Below are positions 10,893-16,934 of a DNA stretch of 16,934 bases, piece after piece. The translations under genes and the position numbers were made by a program. Position 1 is the first letter of the stretch. Every line of letters starts with the position of its first letter. The notes under the pieces are model-generated. The model saw only the letters and a program-made list of their open reading frames with translations. It did no database searches and was not told the origin of the DNA. Source of the stretch: Ophiosphaerella korrae (Eukaryota > Ascomycota > Dothideomycetes > Pleosporales > Phaeosphaeriaceae); the NCBI GenBank assembly GCA_028456385.1, contig JALNQF010000681.1, forward strand, positions 1 to 16,934, written 5' to 3'.

Positions 10893-12356
10893 CCTTTAGA
10901 GGGAGCTGTAGTAGTCTCTTTATCTAGTGCTAGTCTATTAGCCTAGATTAATAGTACTAGGGGCTCTTCCCCTTCTAAATCTTCTATTAGTAGGTCTATT
11001 ACTTAGGCTATATCTTTTAGCTAAGCTTTTATTCTATCTTCCTTTATTACTACTACTCTATATCTATACTTCTATAGGAACTATGCTGCTCTTTATTTAC
11101 TAGAAAGATATATATAGTAGTTATTGTTATAACAAAAGGTCTAATAGAGTATTATATATTATACTTCTTTGCTCCTAGCTACCTTCTCTTAAGGTTTAGC
11201 CTGTACTTATAGTACTTCCTTCTTCTTCTTAGTTATTTTTAACTAAGTTTCTTTCTTTAGGTCCTTATTCTTATAGTCTTTTACAAGGTGTCCTAGTTTT
11301 CTATATTTATAACATACTATATCCTTCTTTAACTTAGATCTACAATTCCTTACATAGTAGCCTAGTTTGCTATAGTTAAAGTACGTAAAGTCTTTATTCT
11401 TTTTCTTCTTTCTATCCTTATTAGCGTTAAGGACTATAGGGTCTCCCTTATTATAGTTCTAGGTGTAACCTCTATATTTATTCTTCTTCTATTCTTAAAG
11501 ATTATTATTAATTTATATTACCTATTACTTTAGAGCTTCTAGTATTTGTAGTTTCTCTATATATATTATCTCGTATCAGATTTTAGAGTTAAGTCCTTGT
11601 TTAAATCGTAATATTAAGGCTAACTCGTTCTATTCTATATTTTGTAATAGTTGTTTAAACTATAATACGTACTTTAGAATACTCTAATTCTATATAAGCT
11701 TTTCTAGTTACTCTTTAGCTTATTAGGTAATATCTGTATCCCTAAATACTGCTCTTATTCGTTTAGTAAAGTATTTGTAACTTCTAAAGATAGCTCTAGT
11801 TTCGTCTTTTTGTATTATTAGAGAGTGTGTCGTGTAATCTATCTAATAAAGTTCGTACTATCTTATTACGTCTTCTTCTAGGTATAGTCTAATATATATC
11901 ACCTTCTTTTCTTCTGTGTCGAAGTGTAGTACTTATACATCTATCTAGAGTTGTGCTAATACAATAAAGGGTCTTAGTTTTTCCCTTGTTCTATTAAACT
12001 TCTTAAGTACAGGTATCTTTAGTAGTTTCTTTGTCGCGCTTATCTCTAGGCGTTACGTAATTAGTTCTATCTAGTTTTATCCTTTGATAATAGCTTTAAT
12101 TTGTACTTTATTCTATTTTATATAATCTTGTAGTTCCTTGTTCTATATTTCTAAGGCGTTAATTACTATCTTTATATCTTCTTTTTTAGAGATTAGGTCG
12201 TTTATATAGTTCTTAACGTCTCTCTATACTATATTGTCTAACTTATAACTACTTAGAGGTGCTTTACCTCCTTTTTTAGTTGAACTTTCTACTATTGTGT
12301 TAGCTAGACCGCGCGCTACTTACGCTTCGCTTCTCGTAATAACTAAATCGGCAAAG
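10893..12356 (-). pseudogene. Element B: gag relic with two CCHC zinc knuckles
   Basis: This is the structural protein of the retrotransposon particle. The minus-strand frame reads from near the 5' LTR: DNIV-RDVKNYINDLISKK, then KIPVLKKFNRTREKLRPFIV and EEKKVIYIRLYLEEDVIR, the pattern of the retrotransposon gag domain, and later SYKYFTKRIRAVF. Two zinc knuckles follow: YFNYSKLGYYVRNC (11342-11383) and CYKYRKLGHLVKDY (11273-11314). In each, two of the four ligands (and the GH histidine of the first) are changed to Tyr, as G-to-A change of TGC/TGT or C-to-T change of CAC/CAT would give. No ATG is left at the start; it may have become ATA. The coordinates are the span from the 5' LTR to the gag-pol site that is interrupted in A; the true stop is not fixed. 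Confidence 0.85.
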
Positions 12357-12398
12357 TATAACGGGCCGCCTGTAGTCGACGATAGGCAGCCTGTTACA
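12357..12398 (-). repeat. Collapsed 5' LTR of element B (42 bp)
   Basis: In element direction it begins TGTAACAGGCTGCC and ends GGCGGCCCGTTATA, directly before gag. It has the first 8 bases of the LTR joined to its last 34 or so. The start of the other LTRs, TGTAATAG, is probably TGTAACAG after RIP, and the end region contains GACAGGC, so ACAG is present at both breakpoints. This looks like a deletion of about 380 bp between short direct repeats, or a reverse-transcription error. The remaining sequence is an imperfect palindrome centred on GTCGAC (12375-12380). With U3, and so presumably the promoter, missing, B could not be transcribed normally. Confidence 0.65.
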
Positions 12399-12403
12399 CC
12401 TTT
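12399..12403. repeat. Target site duplication of element B, right copy (CCTTT)
   Basis: It directly follows GTTACA at the right end of B and pairs with 5745-5749. The sequence after it (AAAGGTAGCTATAG) continues the A gag and matches B at 10898 onward (AGAGGGAGCTGTAG). Confidence 0.9.
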
Positions 12404-13862
12404 AAAGGTAGCTATAGTAGTCTCTTTATCTAGTACTAGTCTTTTAGCCTAGATTAATAGTACTAGAGGCTCTTCTCTTTCTAGATCTTCTACTAGTAAG
12501 TCTATTACTTAGGCTATCTCTTTTAGCTAAGCTTTTATTCTTTCTTTTATTATAGCTACTTTATATCTCTATTTTTATAAGAACTATACTACTTTCTACT
12601 TACTAAAAAGATATATATAGTAGTTGTTATTATAATAAAAGGTTTAATAGAGTATTGTATATTATACTTTTTTACTCCTAGTTACTTTCTTTTAGGGTTT
12701 AGTCTATACTTATAGTACTTCTTTCTTTTTCTTAGTTATCTTTAACTAGGTTTCTTTCTTTAGGTCTTTACTTTAATAGTCTTTTATAAAGTGTCTTAGT
12801 TTCTTATATTTATAATATACTATATCTTTTTTCTTTTATATTTAGTAGTTTTTTACGTAGTAGCTTAGTTTACTATAATTAAAGTACGTAAAGTCTTTAT
12901 TCTTTTTTTTCTTCTTCTTATCCTTATTAGCGTTAAAGACTATTAGGTCTCTCTTGTTATAGTTCTAGGTATAACCTCTATATTTATTCTTCTTCTATTC
13001 TTAAAGATTATTGTCTATTTATATTACTTATTACTTTAGGGCTTCTAGTGTCCTTAGTTTCTTTATATATATTATCTCGTATTAGATCTTAGAATTTAGT
13101 TCTTGTTTAAATTATAATATTAAGGCTAACTCGTTCTATTCTATATTTTAAGATAGTTATTTAAATTATAATACGTACTTAGGAATACTCTAATTTTGTA
13201 TAAGCTTCTCAAGCTACTCTTCTACTTATTAGGTAATATCTATATCTCTAAATACTACTCTTATTTGTTTAGTAAAGTATTTATAACTTCTAAAGATAGC
13301 TCTAGTCTTATCTTTCTAGGTTATTAGAGAGTATATTGTATAATCTATCTAGTAAGGTTTATACTATCTTATTACGTCTTCTTTAAGGTATAGTCTAATA
13401 TATATTACCTTTTTTTCTTCTATATTAAAGTGTAGTACTTATATATCTATCTAGAGTTATACTAATATAATAAAAGGTCTTAGTTTCTCTTTTATTCTAT
13501 TAAACTTTTTAAGAATAAGTATCTTTAGTAGTTTCTTTATTATACTTATCTCTAGCCTTTAGGTAATTATTTCTATCTAGTTCTAGCCTTTAATAATAGC
13601 CTTAATCTATACTTTATTTTACTTTGCGTAATCTTGTAGTTCTTTATTCTATATTTCTAAAGTATTAATTACTATTTTTATATCTTTTTTTTTAGAAATT
13701 AGATTATTTATATAGTTCTTAATATCTTTCTATACTATATTATCTAACTTATAACTACTTATAGGTACTTTAGCTACTTTCTTAGTTAAACTTTCTACTA
13801 TTATATTAGCTAGACTATACGTTACTTACGCTTTACTTTTTATAATAACTAAATTAGTAAAG
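12404..13862 (-). pseudogene. Element A: gag relic
   Basis: It aligns to the B gag without net length change (1464 bp in both, counting CCTTT). It encodes the same capsid protein with two zinc knuckles, here more damaged: the first (12845-12886) reads YFNYSKLSYYVKNY and the second (12775-12816) YYKYKKLRHFIKD, with most metal ligands lost to Tyr. The start lies against the 5' LTR. Pol of the same element resumes at 5749 on the other side of element B. Compared with B, the changes run mostly from C or G in B to T or A here. Confidence 0.85.
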
Positions 13863-14232
13863 TATTATAGGCTACCTATTGTTAACTATAGGTACTTATA
13901 TTAGGGGTTAGTAGATTATAAAGTAATAGCTAAAGTTTATATTAGGATCTATAATAACTATAAATAGTAGAAGATATTTTATAACTATCTTATACTAGCG
14001 TTTTATAGTTAAAGGATTAAATTACTAATACTATCCTAATAATACGTATCTTACTATCTATATACTTATTATAATCTATAATCTATAATACTAAGAATCT
14101 ATAGATTATAGATTACTCTAGGTGTCCTAATTATATATAGTCTCTTAATTAAGATTATTACTTTACTTGTCTTATACTTTATTAGTACCTAAGTTAGGAC
14201 TAATTAGTTCTATCTCGATTTCTTCTATTACA
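13863..14232 (-). repeat. 5' LTR of element A
   Basis: The LTR is 370 bp. In element direction it starts TGTAATAGAAGAAATCGAG (14232) and ends CCTATAATA (13863), the mutated form of CCCGTTACA in B. The match to the B 3' LTR is clear throughout, except for one missing copy of the AATCTATAATCT inverted-repeat block. The core GTCGAC of the terminal palindrome is GTTAAC here (13881-13886). The outer flank CCTAT (14233-14237) should be the target duplication, but its partner is not in the window because the left part of A is cut off by E. Confidence 0.8.
14071..14115. repeat. Inverted repeat inside the A LTR (single copy)
   Basis: ATAATCTATAATCT (14071-14084) faces TAGATTATAGATTA (14102-14115). 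It corresponds to the block that is present twice in the B LTR (5961-6053). Confidence 0.8.
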
Positions 14233-14682
14233 CCTATAATATACTAGCTTATAAAGAGTTAGCTTATACTTAGCCTTAGCTTCTATAAGCTATAATAATA
14301 GTATTTCTTAAGCTTAGTTAATAGCTCGCCTTATATAACTTAGTAAGAAGAGACTATATAGAAATTAAGTACTTATACTCTATAAGAGAAACGCTAAATA
14401 GTATATACTTATACTAAATATTAGCTAGAATATACTTATTATAGTATTTACTATCCTTTAAGATATAAGGTAAGTAAGCTTTAATTAAGTATAATAAGTA
14501 TAGAGAAATATTTTAACTTTATTACAAGTAATATAAGTAATAAGAAGAAGTTTATTATAGTTAGAATATAAAGATATAGAGAATAATAAAGAGTTAGAAA
14601 TAAACAAAGAAACTAGACTAATAACTTTAGGCTTAGAATAGAGAAACAAGAACCTACCTAAAGAGGAGAATAGTATTATAGC
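14233..14682 (+). pseudogene. Element D: 3' coding segment matching the extra segment of element B
   Basis: Two overlapping plus frames are readable, as in B. One gives KELEINKETRLITLGLE, close to KELYINKETRLITLALR in B. The other gives KYNKYREIF, TKKLD and NRETRTYLKRRIVL, with stops that mostly fit Gln codons, close to KYNKNKEIF, IKKLG and TKVYLEEEIVL in B. Matching across two diverged copies shows that the segment is an old part of the family. The function is unknown; the Gln-rich frame would form a coiled coil. The left end is the insertion site of A, so the N-terminal side is missing. Confidence 0.5.
14660..14673 (+). other. Polypurine tract of element D
   Basis: AAAGAGGAGAATAG lies 9 bases before the LTR, at the same place as AGAAGAGGAGATAG in B. 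It is preceded by CTACCT in both copies. Confidence 0.55.
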
Positions 14683-15166
14683 TATAATAAGAGAAAACTA
14701 ATTTAAACTAATTAGCTTTACTATAGATAACAACAATATATATAATCTATAAGATAATAAACTAGACTAAGAGACTAACTATAATTAGGATATGTAATAA
14801 ATTTGTAATTTATAATCTTAGTAAATATAAAGTATAAAGCTAAGTATATAATAAATTTATAATTCGCGATCTTAGTAAATATAAAGTATAAAGCTAAGTA
14901 TATAGTAAATTTTAATTTACGATCTTAGTAAATATAAAGTATAAAGCTAGCTAAGAAGCCTAAGTATATAGTTAGTAGTAATGCGTATTATTAGGATATT
15001 ATTAGTAATTTAATTATTAACTACAAGCGATAATATTTAGATAGTTACAAAATATCTTCTATTATTTATAGTATATTATAGATTATAATACAAGCTTTTA
15101 ATATTACTCCTTAATCTACTAATAACTTAAGCCTATTAAGAAGTTAACTCTAGTAAGCCTATTATA
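14683..15166 (+). repeat. 3' LTR of element D
   Basis: The LTR is about 484 bp. The start TATAATAAGAG corresponds to TGTAATAGAAG of the A LTR, and the end CCTATTATA to CCCGTTACA of B. The best-conserved inner part is AAAATATCTTCTATTATTTATAG (in pieces from 15048), identical or nearly so in B read on the minus strand (about 5850-5870). It is longer than the A and B LTRs because of three repeats of about 53 bp at 14791-14947. The bases after it (TAGAG) would be one copy of a target duplication. Confidence 0.7.
14791..14947. repeat. Three tandem copies of a 50-54-bp repeat in the D LTR
   Basis: The copies are 14791-14840, 14841-14894 and 14895-14947, each ending in CTTAGTAAATATAAAGTATA followed by AAGC. 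A partial copy (CCTAAGTATATAG) follows after a short insertion. The array takes the place of the AATCTATAATCT inverted repeats in the A and B LTRs, in what should be U3. Confidence 0.9.
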
Positions 15167-15171
15167 TAGAG
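15167..15171. repeat. Possible target site duplication of element D, right copy (TAGAG)
   Basis: These are the five bases between the end of the D LTR and the resumed RNase H frame of C. The partner copy would lie beside the 5' LTR of D, which is outside the window, so this is positional inference only. Confidence 0.3.
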
Positions 15172-16934
15172 TGTATTTTTTTAAAATAAAGCTAACTAGC
15201 TATTAGATTCTATCTTAGTTTAGTTAGCTTATTACTCTACCTAAAGCTTACTTAGAAGTATTAGTATAGATATAGATTTATTTTAAAGAGTTAAAGTAAA
15301 GTAAGACTACTTTTAACTAAAAAGTAGCTTTTAGTTTATTAAAAGCGTCTATATATTCTTAGGTAATTATAAAGGGCTTATACTAAGTTTTTTAAAGAAG
15401 TAGCTTACTTCTTTTAGTAAGTTTAGTAATAACCTTAGACTTAATTAACTTAGTAAGTAGTAAAGTTAAGCTTAAGTAATCCTTAATAAAGCGCTAGAAG
15501 AATCTAGTATAGCCTAAAAAGGCTAAGACTTCTTTAGTAGTCTTTAGTATTTTCTACTTTTAGATAGCTTTAACTTTAGAGAGATCTATTATAATTTCTT
15601 TATTAGAGATAATTATACTTAAAAACTTAACTAAAGTAGTATAGAAGCTAGATTTTTAAGAGTCTATATAAAAGCTTTACTCTTTTAGATATATAAGTAC
15701 TTTATAAATATACTAGATATAGTTTATTTTATTATTAGAGTATATTAAGATATTATTTATATATATAGAGTAGAAGTTATCTAAATATTCTAGTAGAGCT
15801 AAGTTAATAGTATACTAGAAAGTAGCTAGTATATTAGTAAAGCTAAAAGGTACTACCTTATAAGTATATATACTAAAGTAGGTAATAAAAGTAGTTAGCT
15901 ATTCTAAATTTAAAGTAATATATAAGTAGTAAAAGGTATATATTATATTAAATTTAGAAAAAATCTTTACTTTATTTAAGTAAGCTAGTATTTCTCTAAA
16001 GAATAGAATAGGGTACTAGTCTTTAATAGTAGATTTGTTTAGCTTATAGTAGTTTACGTAAACTTATAAGCTACTATCTAGTTTAGCTATAATTAGTAAG
16101 TTATTTCTAGCTAAAGAGCTATATTTACTAATAAAGCCTTTACCTTCTATTTCTTAGATATATTTTTAGATTACTTTATCTTATTTTCTAGTAAAGAAGT
16201 AAGGTTTAGTATCTAGGATTTTTATACTAAGCTTAAAAGTAATTTCTAGGTTATATAGCTTATAAGAAAGAAGTTCTTTAGTAGCTTTCTTATTAAAATA
16301 GAGTATTAGGTCTTAATATAGTTAGAGTAGTTCTATAGATAAAATATCTTTAAGCTTTACTATAAGTAGTAGTTTATAAAATTATATATAATCTACTTCT
16401 CTAGCTACTTTATAGTAGTATACTAGTAGTAGTATTCTATTTAAAGTAAGTACTATAAGTATATATTTACTTCTTTTAGTAAAGGCCTTAATTATATAAT
16501 AACTAATAGTTTAAATATTTATTAATAAGTTTTATTTCTACTTATTAAAGTACTTACTTAAGAGCCTTATAAAAGTAAATAATAGTTTAAGTACTAGCTT
16601 TATTAAAGCTATAGTAAAGTAATATCTAGGTATACTATAGTATACTACTAAGGAGATTTTATTAGTTATTTAGTAGTACTATTAGTAGTAAATATTAAGA
16701 AATAATAACATTTTATTATAGTAGTTAAGTTTAATAGTATAGGCTATATACTATAAAAATTCTAAAATAAAGTTAAATTAGCTTATATTTTTAATAATAT
16801 AGGTAGAAGTCTATTAAATATATATACTTACTTATAGGTAGAACTTAACCTAATACGTAATAGACTTAGATAGAGAACTATTATATCCTTTATAGATAAT
16901 AAGTTAAAGTAGCTAGATAGTTTATAATTTTATA
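15167..16934 (-). pseudogene. Element C: pol relic of a second Ty3/Gypsy lineage (protease, RT, partial RNase H)
   Basis: The minus strand reads into the window from the right edge. Seen in order: the end of a retropepsin-like domain with FNFILEFL (about 16760), where DLILG is usual; the approach to RT with ILDTKPYFFTRK and GFISKYSSLAR (about 16120-16210); RT with KVKIFSKFNI, VVPFSFTNILATF and LLEYLDNFYS; the catalytic box YINN at 15752-15763, where YIDD is expected, followed by ILIYSN; the connection with KEVLAFLGYTRFF and RFIKDYLSLTLLLTKLIK (15430-15530); and the RNase H start with FNKLKATF and IYIYTNTSK, where TDAS is usual. It stops at about 15167 because D is inserted there. The YIDD-type box and linker differ from A, B and D (YLDD type), so this is a separate family. 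TAA/TAG interrupt it often. Confidence 0.85.

Larger units (their letters stand above)
5750..12398 (-). mobile_element. Element B: full-length but dead Ty3/Gypsy chromovirus-type retrotransposon inserted in element A
   Basis: The element is 6649 bp and transcribed on the minus strand. The outer ends are TGTAAC and GTTACA, a perfect 6-bp inverted repeat with the TG...CA form of LTRs, flanked by the duplication CCTTT. Order from right to left: shortened 5' LTR (42 bp), gag, protease, RT, RNase H, integrase, chromodomain, an extra 3' coding segment, polypurine tract, and a 421-bp 3' LTR. It keeps more CpG, TpG and CpA than element A at matching positions, so it has seen less RIP, as expected of the younger insert. 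It cannot be autonomous: stops interrupt every domain. Confidence 0.9.
14233..15166 (+). mobile_element. Element D: 3' end of a plus-strand Gypsy element of the A/B family, split by element A
   Basis: Immediately outside the A LTR the plus strand aligns to the minus strand of B from about 6640 downward: TACTAGCTTA, then TTAAGCTTAGTTAATAGC against TTAAGTTTAGTTAACAGC, through the polypurine tract and the whole LTR. D is therefore a more diverged relative in the opposite orientation, and A inserted into it. The upstream part of D is not in the window. It ends at 15166, where C resumes, so D itself inserted into C. Confidence 0.75.

Noticed and set aside
12311..12345. GC-rich stretch after the B 5' LTR as a tRNA-type primer binding site
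   Set aside because: The gag frame already reads through it and no clear TGG start lies directly at the LTR edge. A mutated site cannot be told from chance.
14233..14241. CCTATAATA outside the A LTR matching the sequence just inside the B LTR (6171-6179), suggesting a longer LTR
   Set aside because: The flank continues as D sequence that aligns to B elsewhere (GCCTAATTCTCTACTAGC on the minus strand near 6640), so the short match is chance in TA-rich DNA.
14793..14800. TGTAATAA as the start of the D LTR
   Set aside because: Alignment to B shows that this point lies about 110 bp inside the LTR. The true start, next to the polypurine tract, is at about 14683.

Overview
The window is a dead, extremely AT-rich stretch of filamentous ascomycete (Pezizomycotina-type) repeat DNA. 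Nearly every CpA and TpG has become TpA. Coding stretches can be read only by passing over TAA/TAG codons, most of which stand where Gln or Trp would be expected. Conserved Cys, His, Asp and Gly residues are replaced in the way C-to-T/G-to-A change produces (Cys to Tyr, His to Tyr, Asp to Asn). This is the pattern of repeat-induced point mutation (RIP). I see no intact gene, no tRNA or rRNA, no CRISPR and no host gene.

The layout is a nest of LTR retrotransposons, which I call A to E. C (15167-16934, minus strand) is the innermost and oldest: protease, reverse transcriptase (RT) and part of RNase H of a Ty3/Gypsy element that runs off the right edge. D (14233-15166, plus strand) is the 3' end and 3' LTR of a different Gypsy family, inserted into C's RNase H. 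A (2029-5749 plus 12399-14232, minus strand) belongs to the same family as D and inserted into D's 3' coding region. B (5750-12398, minus strand) is a closely related copy inserted into A at the gag-pol junction, with a 5-bp target duplication CCTTT and TGTAAC/GTTACA ends. E (1 to about 2028, minus strand) looks like the 5' part of a Ty1/Copia element (LTR or leader, then gag) that interrupts A just before its chromodomain and runs off the left edge.

A and B align almost without indels: gag is 1464 bp in both, and pol differs by about 2 bp over 3.7 kb. They differ mainly in that A has T or A where B keeps C or G, which agrees with A being older. The shared gene order in element direction is LTR, gag with two CCHC knuckles, protease, RT, RNase H, integrase, chromodomain, a conserved 3' segment with a Gln-rich reading frame, polypurine tract, LTR. 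C carries a YIDD-type RT motif and belongs to another lineage.

No new biological system is supported. The points of most interest are the readable order of insertions, the collapsed 42-bp 5' LTR of B, the variable repeats inside the LTRs, the extra 3' coding segment shared by A, B and D, and the all-or-none CpG-to-TpA conversions.
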